From contig NC_134276.1 in the NCBI RefSeq assembly GCF_949628215.1, positions 59,681,733-59,745,732 of the forward strand: a DNA stretch of 64,000 nucleotides, read 5' to 3'. Below, piece by piece: positions 50,483-60,925 of this stretch. The position numbers and the translations under genes are program-made. The notes beneath the pieces are model-generated. The model ran no database searches. It had not been told where the DNA came from and saw nothing but the letters and a program-made list of their open reading frames with translations. This DNA is from Phalacrocorax aristotelis (taxonomy: Eukaryota; Chordata; Aves; Suliformes; Phalacrocoracidae). Positions within the stretch are counted from its first letter, which is position 1, and every line of letters starts with the position of its first letter.

Positions 50483-52400
50483 TCCCAGGAGGTGAAGGTG
50501 TCCCTCCTCGAAGGAGCAGGCAGAAGGCAGTATGCAAAAGGTGCACGTCCCTCTCCCCTGAGGAGGTCACAGGGGCTGCCTGGGGACCAGCACGAGCTCT
50601 TTGCACATTCATGGCCTTTCAGCATTACCCCTTCCAGCTCCACATCTGGGCTGGCTTTGTCCCTGCCCAGCCAAAGGATGGAACGCTTGCTCCTCCCCAC
50701 CCCTGTCCCTGCCGGCTTGTCAGACCTACAGGTCCTCTGGGGAGAGGGGAAACTGCAAGTGATGCTTCTGGCAGGGCAGCAGGTAAGATAGGCTTGACCT
50801 GGGCAGGCAGCATGATTTGGTACCATCTTTTCCGAAGTTCAGAGCAATTTTTTTAAATACAATCCTACCCACACACACACCCCACTTCTAATTTGACTTA
50901 GATCCAATAAATGGGAATTGTAAAATTCTTAGTTCCTCCACAGATGGGCAGCTGAGAAAGGGAGGGAGCAAAGCCTTAACTCCTAAGAAACTTGGGTCTC
51001 TGCTGCTTAAGTGGCAAAGTAATAAAAAGAAAGCAAACACTAGAAAACAGGCCATTCATATAAAGCTGCATCTGCTATTAAAGGGGACCTTGCTGTCACC
51101 CTGTGCCCTGGGCTCAGGGTGGTGACAAGGGGTTGGTTGTGTCCTTGGAGAGCTCAAGGGAGAAGGCGGCTGAATGCCAGCAGCATCGCCTTCCTTTCAA
51201 GGTTGTTTTTTCTTTCCTCTGTATCCTGGAAAAATCCCCATGGATTTTACTCTCCTAATGAGCATGATCTGAGGGTATTTGGATGAGATCAGTGTCCATG
51301 TGGAGGGGAGGGTTGGGAGCCAGGTGTGTGTACATGCATGTGTTATCTGTGTGTGGCAGGTTTTTAGTTGCAGTTGCAGAGATGGTCTTTCCCTGGGGAG
51401 GGCACAAAGCAGAACTGGAGCAGCCAAGAGGCAGATAAACTCATGCTTTATGGTGGCTTACAAAACAATGAATGTAGCTCCATTTAAATTACTATAAAAT
51501 TGCGGCTAAATCCTTAGCTAGCCAGCTCATGAACATCTTGGGGACTGGGGCTATTTGCCTCTCTGCTTCGCTACCCCACTGGAAGAGCTCTGTGCCCGTA
51601 TTGTTTGTGCATTTAGGCTTAAGATCTTCCCATTCCCCCGGCTTTCTGCTTAAGAGCAGCCCGGTGCAGGATTGCATGCACCCACCCAGCCCAAAGCTTC
51701 ACCTCCGAGCACTGCCTGGCAGGCTCATACCCCTGAGAAGGTTCCGGGTGCCACCTGCAAGTGTCAAATCCCACAGGGATGCTCCCAGTGATGGGGGCTG
51801 GTTAAGCTCACTCCTGGGTTATATTTCTCTGACCTCTGCAGCATGCATCAAATGGCAAACACACCTGGCATACGAACATTGCCAGCTGGAGAATAGAAAT
51901 GTAAGGCCTGACAAAATGAATGGGGACAAGGAGGAAGATCTTGGTAAAATCCTAGGCAGGTGGCTCTGAGCTCTCAGTCAGGTGACGGCACAGAGTAAAA
52001 TAATCCAAGGTTCCCACAGATTGCGTTATGAACAGTTTCAAGGGAGACTTTTTTTTCTGTTGGAGAAGAGGGGAAAAAAAGGATCCAAGGGCTGTCCCCT
52101 ACAGTCAGGCATTCTTGGGCACGGCTGTTGAAGCCAGTGGCTGGTGCTGCCCTGGCTCTCCACCAGCAAACTTGGAATCTGAAAAACTGCTCTGGGCTGA
52201 GCCTGCCCCCCTGCCCTGCAAGAAATTAGAACATAAAAGCCTAAAGGAAGCCACCTGCAAGAGGACCTGGGCTGGGGTGAAGTCAAGGCAGCGAGCCCCT
52301 ACCCCTGACCTGCCCTGGCCCTTGGCGAGCCAGGGCTGGGACCACGGTCGTGCCTAAGCCTGGGCTGGATTGGGTTGGTTTGTGTTTGGTTACGGTTTTA
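50483..52400. other. Intergenic DNA, no gene seen
   Basis: GC-moderate DNA with overlapping chance frames on both strands (50434-50856) and no recognisable product or repeat. Confidence 0.6.
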
Positions 52401-52419
52401 AAAGAGAAATTTTATGCCA

Positions 52420-52590
52420 CCGTAGAGAGTCTGCATTTTTGTGGGATTCAAATATTCCTTAATTAGGTGTTGTCTCTTAGCAGAATGAAAAGAGGGCTTT
52501 TATTTCATTTTACTTTGCCATTTTCATTTACTCCCGTTCATGTTTAATAGCTGGGTAGGGGAATGTTAAACAGCTGCTGTAAAATATTTT
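52420..52590. promoter_or_regulatory. Candidate conserved regulatory block at left edge of CpG domain
   Basis: An AT-rich, non-repetitive stretch with CCTTAATTAGG, TTTAATAG and the E-box CAGCTG just left of the GC-rich domain. The composition contrast suggests a constrained element. Conservation was not tested. Confidence 0.25.
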
Positions 52591-52601
52591 GTAGCAGATC
52601 C

Positions 52602-52649
52602 CCAGCTTTCAAATACTATCTGCCACCAGCTTTCAAATACTATCTGCCA
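52602..52649 (+). repeat. Perfect tandem duplication of a 24-bp unit
   Basis: The unit beginning CCAGCTTTCAAATACTATCT occurs twice head to tail, at 52602-52625 and 52626-52649, without a single mismatch. Perfect identity suggests a recent event. Confidence 0.95.
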
Positions 52650-53760
52650 TCCAGGCTGGTGACGGTGGATGTCCGGGGACTTGCTTCCAGATTTAGGAGA
52701 GGGGAGAGCTGACTGGATTTGTCCTGTTGAACCTCCTTTCCTCACCCATTTCCCATGGGAGGCAGCCTTCCTCCTCCTTATTAAAGATTAAAGGGTCGGC
52801 TGCGAGAGGGTGCAGTATCCAATAAATGTATATTAACTCCCTGCCAGCGATTAACAGCGCCAGCTCCAGAGGCCGATGGGCCCGAGAGAGCACGCAGGGG
52901 AGGTGCCGGCAGGGCAGGCAGGGACGGGCAGGACGGGCAGGGAGGGCAGCGGGTCCGGAGCTGGAGGCGGGGAGCTGAGTTGCCCCACACGGGCACCCCC
53001 CCGCGGCGCCCCGGGGCTCCCCCCGGTGACATTCCCCCCGCGGGGCCTCAGGGAGGGCGACAGGGCCACCCACCCACCTAAACGGGGGATTTGGGCGGTG
53101 AAACACGGCCGGGCTGGGAACCTGCCCCCGTTCCATAAAACCCCACGGCCACGGGCAGGACCCGATGATCTGCCCACCTCCGTTCCTCGGGGCCGCGCAC
53201 ACGGGGAGCGCGCACCAGGGCAGCTGTCCGGCAAATCCACGCTCCGGGTTATGGGGAGTGCGTGCCGTGGGGTCCTTCTTTCTTTCTCCCGTCACCCACG
53301 AGCAATTCGTGTCACCCACGGGACCTGACCCTCTGACACCTCCGGCTTGCACCCAGCCCAGCCTTCTCCGCCGCACCCCGCACCCCGCACCCTCACCCAC
53401 CCCGGCCTCGCAAAGCCCAGGGCTGCCCCACCGTTGCCATTCCCACGCCCTAAAAATAACGCCCCGCAAAACGTCCCGGCTCCGCGACCCTGCGTGGGCA
53501 GTGCCTATGGATTAAGCCGCCTCGGGGCGGGGAGGGGAGGGGTGGGGGGTAGGAGCACCCCGGACTTGGTCCCCCATGCCGGGGCAGAGCCGGGCACCGC
53601 TCTCCCAGCTCGGAACCTAAGAGGAGGGGGGTAACAGAGTGTGTGTGTGTGTGTCCCCAAAAAAATGCCTTTTTCTTTTTTAACGTTTGGAGTTTGGGCT
53701 CTGCTCACGTTCTCCCGCCGGGAAAGAACAGAGCTGCTGAGCTGGAAGAGCTCTCCGCCT

Positions 53761-53792
53761 CCGCGCAACCTCCGCGGCCGCGCAACCTCCGC
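53761..53792. repeat. 15-bp direct repeat CCGCGCAACCTCCGC, two copies
   Basis: Copies at 53761-53775 and 53778-53792, a 17-base period, inside the CpG island. A GCGGCCGC site spans the junction. Confidence 0.7.
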
Positions 53793-54412
53793 TCGCCGCC
53801 TCCCCGGTGCTATCGCGGGAAAGTCCCATTTTCCGCAGCTTCGGGGCCAAACCCTCCCTGCTCCGCTTTTCGGGCGGCTGCTTTCAACCAGGAGAGAGAT
53901 TGGATATGTTTGATAAGACTCGCTTAAGCGCTTTAATATTAAAAATACGAAGCAATTAAAACCACGCCGCGTCCCGGCTGCTCCGCGCAAGTAAAGCACC
54001 CCTCCGAGCCCCGGCTAATTTTTTTTTTTTCCTCTATTTGTGTGAATTTGGGAATCTACCGAAATCCCCGGCCCTTGCGCGTTCTCCGTTCCCACCCCCT
54101 GAGTGTTTTATCACTCGGGACCGACGGAGCCTCGCCGCTCCCGACGAGGTGCCCGACGGCGCGGTGAGGGGCTGCTCTGCCGCGGGTGACATTTGCACCC
54201 TCCCCTGCACCTGCCTCGCCCCGGGCCCGAGCTCTCGCCACGACGAGGACGGAAATGAAGGATCGAGCCCCCCCTTCCCTCCCCCGGCCGGGCGGACCCG
54301 GCCCGGGCAAGTACCCGGGGTGGGGGGCTATTCGTCCCGTTCACCTTGGCGGGTTTCCGTGGGGAAGGGCCGGACCGGCGTGGGGCGGAGGGGTGGGGGA
54401 GCCCCTCTGCAG

Positions 54413-54418
54413 GTAAGT
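54413..54418 (+). other. Consensus 5' splice site CAG|GTAAGTA inside CpG island (candidate non-coding first exon)
   Basis: CTGCAG|GTAAGTAG is a near-perfect donor at 54412/54413 on the + strand in a CpG island with no known gene. It could close the first exon of an unannotated transcript. The only strong downstream acceptor-like site I noticed is at 60925. Confidence 0.25.
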
Positions 54419-55330
54419 AGCTGAAATGTGGGCAGCGCCTGAGGACCAGGAGTGGGGGTGTCGCCAGGGCCGAGACACGGTAGCCTCCCCATATAGGGCT
54501 ATATACTGCCCCAGCCGCCCCCTCGGCCTTGGATTTTGCCCGTGGGTCCCTCCCCCGGTGCCCACCCGCGACTGGTCGCGCGTGGGGCAGGTGAGGGCGG
54601 GAGCTTGCAGGTTTTCTGTCGCCTTTAAGGGGACTTCAGCCCCCTCTCCTGCTCTTGCCCTGGGGGGGGAGGGGAGCGGGCGGCGGACACCCCAAAAACC
54701 GACCTGGTGGGCGCTCCGCAGAAAACCAGCCCAGCCCGGGGCGGGGAGGGGGGCTGCAAAGCCCCTCTCCCCCCGGGGCTCCCCGGGGTCCCCACCCCTC
54801 ACCGCGAAGGGTCGGCCTCTGCGGTGGGAAGAAACGGGCTGGGACTGTCGCCTGGGGGCAGCCGTGGGGCGCCCCACGCGTGGAGCCGCCGCCCCGCGGA
54901 GGGAGGTGATGATGGCAGCGCGCTGGATGCGGGGAGAGGCGAGGAGACCTGGCCGTTTGGCATGGGGGGGGTGCCATTCCACCTCACCCCACACCCACGC
55001 ACACCCACGCACGCCCTGCCCGGCTCTGGGCAGCCGATTCAGGGCTGCAGCCCGTATTTCTTGCCCCCTCAAGCCACCCAGCCGCTCCCTTTTGTCCCGG
55101 TTGCGGATGACCCATTTCCTCCCTCTGCCCCTTCCCCTTTCCCCCCCACCACTCCCCCCCGACCCCGGCCCCGTCCCACCCTCCCGCCCCTCCGCCCTCC
55201 CTCCCGGCCGCCGGTCCCGGGAGCCGCCGCGGGCCGCGCTCCTCCGGCGGCCCGGGGCGGGGGGGACGGGACTGGACGGGACACACGGGGAACCGGCGCC
55301 TGCTCCGAGCCGTGTTTGTTTTCCTTTCCC

Positions 55331-55660
55331 CCCTGAACGCTAGATTAAGACGTGAAGATTACACTTTTATTGTGGCGGCCGAATAATACCACGAGTCAAC
55401 ACACACAGCAAACAAAAGTGCTTGTAGTACATGGCCAACCCCGCTGGGAACCGGGCTGCGGGCTGCTGCAAAAATCAAGCTCTTCAGTGCTAATTACAAA
55501 TAAATGATGATGTGCTCACTAAGTAATTGATTTAATGAAGTTCCTATGAAACTATTAAAACCGGGTAGAGGTCAGGCTGGAGACGCCCCAGAGCGCCCAT
55601 TGTGGGATGTTTAACTCCGCCAAGCTCCTCGGAAAGACATCGGGGCTAATAGGTGAAGTC
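55331..55660. promoter_or_regulatory. AT-rich, TAAT-rich island within CpG domain (candidate enhancer)
   Basis: About 330 bases of AT-rich unique sequence break the CpG domain. They contain GTGCTAATTACAAATAAATG, AAGTAATTGATTTAATG, AACTATTAAAACC and GGGCTAATAGGTG. The sharp boundaries on both sides suggest selection holding this block against the surrounding composition. Confidence 0.4.
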
Positions 55661-56113
55661 ACAGCTGGTTCGGGCTGACTTTTGCAGCACCGGCACTGCC
55701 CTCCCCAAACTCGCCCAGCGGCCCGCACCGCAAGTTTGGGGAGGCGAGTCCCCCTGGCACACCCCCGGCCCACTGCTCCCACCCTCACGCACACACCCCA
55801 TCCCCTCCTCCGGGGAGGGGAGGGCTGCTCGCCCCCTCCCACCCACTCCCCAGCCCGAAGCCCCCCCGGCGCGGCGCCCACCACCATCACCACCACCTTT
55901 TCCCCGGACGCCCATCCCCGTCCCGTCGGGGCTGCGCTGGGTACTCACTCGCTCAGCCCGGCCGCCTCGCCTGCACCTCAACCAGGCGCCTCCGCGGCTC
56001 TCCCCAGCCTAATTAAAGAGGGGGGAAGTGGAGCTCTGAACTTGTGTCTACCACTACAGGGCGGCTGTAATTCCACCCCCCCCCCGCCCCGGCCCCGGCC
56101 CCCCCCGCCCCGC

Positions 56114-56142
56114 GCACACACAGACACACACACACACACACG
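56114..56142. repeat. (CA)n microsatellite
   Basis: About fourteen CA units with one GA interruption, within the CpG domain. Confidence 0.85.
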
Positions 56143-56707
56143 CACTTCTTGAAGAAACTTAAGCTGGGATGCCAGGTAGGGTGCTTGGGAGATTTTGGCA
56201 AGGTGCCTGGAAGGGGATGCGTGCCCATTTTTTCCTTGAAGGGTTTTCTTGTTTGAAAGGCCATTTGGAGCGCTTTAGAGGGGCTCGCCGTGTGAAGGGG
56301 GCGGGGGGGGGGGGGGGAAGAGGGGGAACACAGACATTAAAAAGAAGAAGAAGCAGCAGCAAATCCAGCTATTGGATTTCCCAGCCCCACGCTCGCCTCT
56401 CCCCCCCCCCTCCCGCCCCTCGGGCGGGGCAGAGCGGACGTGGGCCCCTCGCCCCCCATCCCATTTAGGGGGTCCCTACCGGACCCCGGCTCTTTGGGGG
56501 CGTCGGGCCCCCGCTGCTCCCCCAGGGGGGAACGGGAGCATCCCACCCCCCTCCACCTGCCAAGGGACCCCTCTGCGCCCCCTTGCTTTTAACGCCCGGT
56601 GCTTTTGGCGGGTTGCAAACGAGTCGGGGAGAAAAGCGGAGCCGCCCCCCGATTTGCGCCCCCGCTGTTGGCATTTGCTGAGCGGGGAGGCGATGCCCCC
56701 CCTCCCC

Positions 56708-56759
56708 CACGGGCAAAGCCCCCGCTCACGGGCAAAGCCCGCACCACCACGGGCAAAGC
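56708..56759 (+). repeat. CACGGGCAAAGC, three irregularly spaced copies
   Basis: Identical 12-mers at 56708-56719, 56727-56738 and 56748-56759, spaced 19 and 21 bases. Confidence 0.7.
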
Positions 56760-57610
56760 TCCTCTCGCCCTCCAGCGCTTTCGGGGAGGGGCTCCCCCCG
56801 AAATGCGGGGTGCCTCCGTCGGAGGGGGGAGGAGCGCGTCCCTAAATTCGGGAAGATAAATGAGGGGTGAGGTGTCTCGCCGGTTCCCACCAAGCCTGCG
56901 TGTCACCACACTCACACACACCCCCGCGCCGTGGGCTCTGCCCTTGCACCCAACCCCCCCGCCCCCCTCACGGCCGAGGGTGACCCCACTCCGGGCCGGG
57001 CACATTTAGGGGGACCGCAAAGAGGAGCGCCAGCAGCCTCCTGCGTGCGGCCACAGTCCGGCCGCGGCACACGCCACGGCTCCCCACGCAGGCACGCGTG
57101 GGCTCACACACGGGGCGGCTAGGGGACCTGAGGCAGCTCCTCCTGTTCTCTTGCAGGATTTTGGGCAGGGCTGCGTTGTTTGGGGTTGGGGGTGGTGGGG
57201 GTGGTGTTTAGTTTTGGTGTGTGGTTTTTTTTTTTCTTTCGTGGCAAACGATTAATTTGAACCAAATGAAGCTCGCCCGCCTCTTGTTTGCCAAACAGGC
57301 TGCTGGCAATGTGCAAACAGGCTCTCGCCCCGGCGCGGTGCCCCCGCTCCGCTCCGCTCCCCGGCCCCGCTCCCCGGCCCCGGCCCCGCCGCCGCCCCCT
57401 CCCGGCCCCACGGCACCGCCCGATTGCTATCTTCCCCCCTCCCTCCTTGCCCTTAACGCACGATCCGGGTTTGTCCTTCAGCCTGGAAACGAGAAGTGAC
57501 ACATGCACCGCTAAACCGAGGTGCGGGGAGAGCCGGCGGCTGAGCGGGGCCGCGGGCGGCAGCGCTGCGAAGAGACAAAGCTGGGGGCTAGCGGCATCAG
57601 ACGCGGCCCT

Positions 57611-58265
57611 TAATTAACACCATCTTAAATAGTCCAACAGGCGCTGAAGACAAAGTTGAAGAAAGACTTTAAGGCTGAGTGCCCCTCGACAAGCTCTTTT
57701 TTTTCCCCCTCGTGTCATTCAATATTTAATGCACTGTGCTTGTAATGCTACTACTGGTGCTCCTTTCTCAGCGAGTACATTATTTTTTCACGGTGCCCAT
57801 GGCCAGGGAAAACCCTTTAGGCAAAGAAAATCAAAATGTTTGTTGTTTTGGATGACTTATAACTCTTGTTTAACACAAGCACTTTCAAGAAAGTATAACA
57901 GGCGCAGCCTCTAAAGCAAACAACGAAATCCTTGTGACAGAGCGGGACACAAAAAGCACATTGTGTTATGGACTATCCCTTTTCTCTCCTGCTAGATGGG
58001 TGCCTGTCTGAGGCTGAACACCACGATGCCATTTTACTTTTGAACTATTGTTTTTGAGTTATGCCATGTGGTCAAAAGGAGAAGAAGGGAGGTTGTTTCC
58101 AAGCTCATAAGACAAACGAGTTGCCTTTCATTGAACTACCCCAGAGCTCCTTTAAAACGAGGTTTAAATGTCACCTCCATGTTTTTAATGGACGCAGGGT
58201 TTCAGGGGCGACCCTTCAAAGCGCCTTCGTAATAAACGACCCTTATTAAATATGTCTCTGCCTGG
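57611..58265. other. AT-richer non-coding block between CpG islands
   Basis: Non-repetitive sequence with no recognised gene. Its unique, moderately AT-rich texture between GC-rich blocks resembles conserved non-coding DNA. Confidence 0.4.
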
Positions 58266-58269
58266 GAAA

Positions 58270-58480
58270 ATCACTTGGCAGAGGGGAAAAAAGGGGGAGC
58301 GGGGGTGGGGGAAGGCGAGGAACGGAGGAGCCCCCCCACACACACACACCCCCCCAACCGGGGCCGGGCCGGAGCGGAGGAGCAGTCCCACTCCCACTTG
58401 GGGTGCCCGCCGCCGGCGGGGGCGGGGGGCCGGCTACACCCGCCTTCCCCCCCTCGTCCCAAACCCCCTTTTCTCCCTCT
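58270..58480. promoter_or_regulatory. Short GC/CpG-rich block
   Basis: GC-rich, with G- and C-tracts, (CA)n at about 58337-58349 and CGCCGCCGGCGGGGGCGGGG at 58408. No coding sequence is recognised. Confidence 0.55.
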
Positions 58481-59339
58481 CACCCCCCCAAAATAAAAGG
58501 CCGAGTGAAAGGTTGGGGTAGTTTTCCTCCTGACTTCTTTTTGTCCTGAGGAGAGCGGCGTCTGCGAGTCTGAGCTGGGAAGTTACTGATTTGCAGGCTG
58601 CATGTTAAGGCAGCCCATGTAAGTAATTTCTGCGGGCATCCCGGCAAAGGAGAACAAATCGTTGACAAAGGCGAGCCCTTTCAATTCAGCAGCGTCGTTA
58701 GGGAAACCAAAAAGTATTCTTCCTATAATAAGTTCCACTTCATCATTCAACGGTGACTGCTTCGCACTTTTTATTAAGTCCGGGCTTTTTCACTTGTCGG
58801 AATTATCTGTTTGGTTATTTTTCATCGTGTTTATTTTTCACCATTCACACAGTACTTGTATTAAATAAACAAAGAACAATCGCTCTGCAAATAAAAGTGC
58901 TTAGGTGGGGAAAAAGAAAAAAAAAAAAGAAAAAAAGAGGGAGTCAGAGGAGGAGGAGAAGAGCTGGAGCCGGAGCTTCTTCCCTGCTTATTTGTTTGTT
59001 TGTTTATCTGCTGAAGTTGGGGGGAGGGGGGGTTTCCTAAAAAAGGGGAGGGGAAGCGGGGGGGGTGGGGGGTGGGAGAGAGGCCAAAAAAATATGAGAC
59101 GTTCTGATGAAGTGAAAATTGACTGCGCTAACACGGCATGAAACTAAAGGTCAATGCAACTGTATCTTAATAGAGTGTCTCGAATCGAGGTGGACTATTT
59201 TAAATGCAGCTTGCTTTTGCTGCGCTCATTGCCATAGCAATCCTAACGCTCCATGTTGATGTACCATAAAAGCAGTAGTTTGAATTTCAAAGAACCTGCC
59301 TTTGAACTTCTCCCTGCCTGATTAGGCACTTGCGTGGTG
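58481..59339. other. AT-richer non-coding block with X-box-like element
   Basis: Contains unique sequence, a purine-rich A/G tract at about 58905-58960 and the X-box-like element at 59228-59260. No gene is recognised. Confidence 0.45.
59228..59260 (+). promoter_or_regulatory. X-box-like element, copy 1 of a 33-bp related pair
   Basis: The core ATTGCCATAGCAAT has the two inverted half-sites of an RFX X-box. The next 19 bases (CCTAACGCTCCATGTTGAT) also align to the copy at 60143, 27 of 33 positions matching overall. Confidence 0.45.
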
Positions 59340-60020
59340 TGTGTGTGAATGCGGGAGCGTGGTTTGTGTGTGCCGGCGGTACGCGGGGCGCGGGGGCGGG
59401 GGGGGGAGCGGGAGCAGCGCCCCGCCGGGGTTTGGGTGTCCGAGCCGGGCGGGGGGGGGGGGGGCGGGGAGAAGCGTGCGTGTCCGGGCGTGGGGTGTGC
59501 GTGTGCCTGCGTGTGTGAGCGAGTGTGCCAGCACACTCTCTGAGCCCTCCTGCTCTGCTCTACCTGAAAATATTTTCCCTGCGGGGAGTGGGGGGAGATG
59601 CTGAGAGTCCATCCTTCCCAGCGCTTTCCAACTCCCCGGCAACATCCCAGCAGCACGAAAAACGCGGAGAGAAAAAAAACCCAACAAACTGAAGATCCTT
59701 GTTTGTCCCCCACCACCCCACGAAAAGCAAAGCAGCAGCCTGCCCCGCGTGGGTGGGTTGGGGGGCCCCCTCTGCGCCCCGCAGCCCCCCCCCCCCCCAC
59801 TTCCAAGGTGGCTGCGTTGGGGGGCGCAGCCCCGCGGCTCTCGGCCGAGAGCTCCCCCCCTTCACCCCCACCCCCCCCCCGCGATGCCATTTCCCACACT
59901 CCCGAAATTTCTTAGCCCTTCAAAACTTCGCTCCCGCCGCTGCAGCCTTTAAAGGGCCGGGCGCCAGCAGCAGTGTGTGGCGAGCTGTCTCCCAGCCCCG
60001 ACTACAAAGGTAGATGATTT
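59340..60020. promoter_or_regulatory. CpG-island block
   Basis: GC-rich and CpG-rich, starting in a (TG)-rich stretch, with a G14 run at 59451-59464. The 218-codon - strand frame (59243-59899) is Pro/Gly/His-rich low complexity with an overlapping + strand frame, so I do not call it. Confidence 0.65.
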
Positions 60021-60142
60021 AAACAGTGTTTGCTAGGACCACGTTTCGCCTAGGCAAAGATGAAGTCTTTGATGATGGCCAACTCGGTGTCAATAAGTGG
60101 CTTTCTTTCAGCCATATTCAGATGGGAACGTCTTGCTTGCCA

Positions 60143-60175
60143 ATTGCCATAGAAATCTTAACACACCATGAAGAT
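60143..60175 (+). promoter_or_regulatory. X-box-like element, copy 2 of a 33-bp related pair
   Basis: ATTGCCATAGAAATCTTAAC then ACACCATGAAGAT aligns without gaps to 59228-59260. The right RFX half-site is altered (GAAAT for GCAAT). The element sits in a unique, AT-moderate block just right of the CpG island. Confidence 0.4.
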
Positions 60176-60860
60176 TGTCCAAGCGCCAAGCCTTCCGTTC
60201 TGGGCTAAATTACTTTGAAGTGGGGCAGGACGTGCACTGGTCAATGTTAACTCTATAGGGCGGGCAGGGAACACTAGGAGAGGGAGGTTGGGGGGGGGGG
60301 GGAGCAGAAAATAAGAAGGGGAAACTTGTTTAGACACTCTATACAAGGTTCTGCTCATTGTCAGATATCTTTTATCTTTTATATTTCCCATGAATGATTC
60401 ATGTCTCGGTGGCTTTGTGTCGCCCTCCTTTTCACAGAAACTTCATTAGGGAGCTATAAGTTTTCCCATTGATTGGAGCCCTCATTTATGAGTGTTTTTC
60501 TGCTTCGTATGTTGGTTATTGTCATTCTGCTTGAAACAACTCTTTGCAACCTGTTTCACCTTTACCACATTTAACAAAACTGACTTAAAAAACACTCTAA
60601 CCTTTTGGTGAAACTGTTCTTGACATTTTGACCAGTCATTTTCGAGCACTGGTAAATTACGGGGGGAGGCGGGGGGGATCATCCTGGGCTAAGGTTAGTT
60701 GGTTTATTTTATTAAGCAAAAAATAAAATCATTTTTAAAAGGGAAATAATCCTGGAGGATGCTGACACACGACCGTGCCCGGAATCTTTCCAACAGCCAA
60801 TTTCACTCAGTTTTTCTCCTCGAAGAGAGAAATGTGTGTCCTTACTCAGCTCCTGAAAAC

Positions 60861-60925
60861 TTTTCTTCTTTTTTTTTTTTTCTCTCTTTTTTTTTTTCTC
60901 TCTCTTTTTTTTTTTTTCATTCCAG
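60861..60925 (+). other. Long pyrimidine tract ending in CAG (acceptor-like)
   Basis: Nearly 65 bases of T with CT interruptions lead into ...cattccag, with the AG at 60924-60925. The form is that of an exceptionally strong 3' splice site. A plain pyrimidine microsatellite next to a chance AG is the alternative. Confidence 0.25.

Larger units (their letters stand above)
52850..55330. promoter_or_regulatory. CpG-island domain
   Basis: A sustained GC-rich stretch with frequent CpG, unlike the DNA to its left. Open frames of up to 305 codons appear on both strands over the same bases (54426-55343 +, 54341-55072 -), with Pro/Arg/Gly-rich low-complexity products, so coding is unlikely. It includes a consensus donor at 54413. 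Such islands flank developmental regulator genes and are often Polycomb targets. Confidence 0.75.
55661..57610. promoter_or_regulatory. CpG-island domain, second block
   Basis: GC- and CpG-rich, with C- and G-tracts, a (CA)n run at about 56114-56142, a G15 run at 56303-56317 and three copies of CACGGGCAAAGC at 56708, 56727 and 56748. Overlapping low-complexity open frames on both strands are not believed to code. Confidence 0.7.

Noticed and set aside
52693..53469. 258-codon - strand open frame
   Set aside because: Overlaps + strand frames of 150 and 116 codons, has GC-driven composition and no recognisable motif. Probably not coding.
54426..55343. 305-codon + strand open frame in the CpG domain
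   Set aside because: Pro/Arg/Gly-rich low-complexity product with an equally open - strand frame over the same bases (54341-55072). High GC removes stop codons, and no domain is recognised.
59243..59899. 218-codon - strand frame
   Set aside because: Runs through G- and C-tracts and a TG repeat, the product is low complexity, and + strand frames overlap it.
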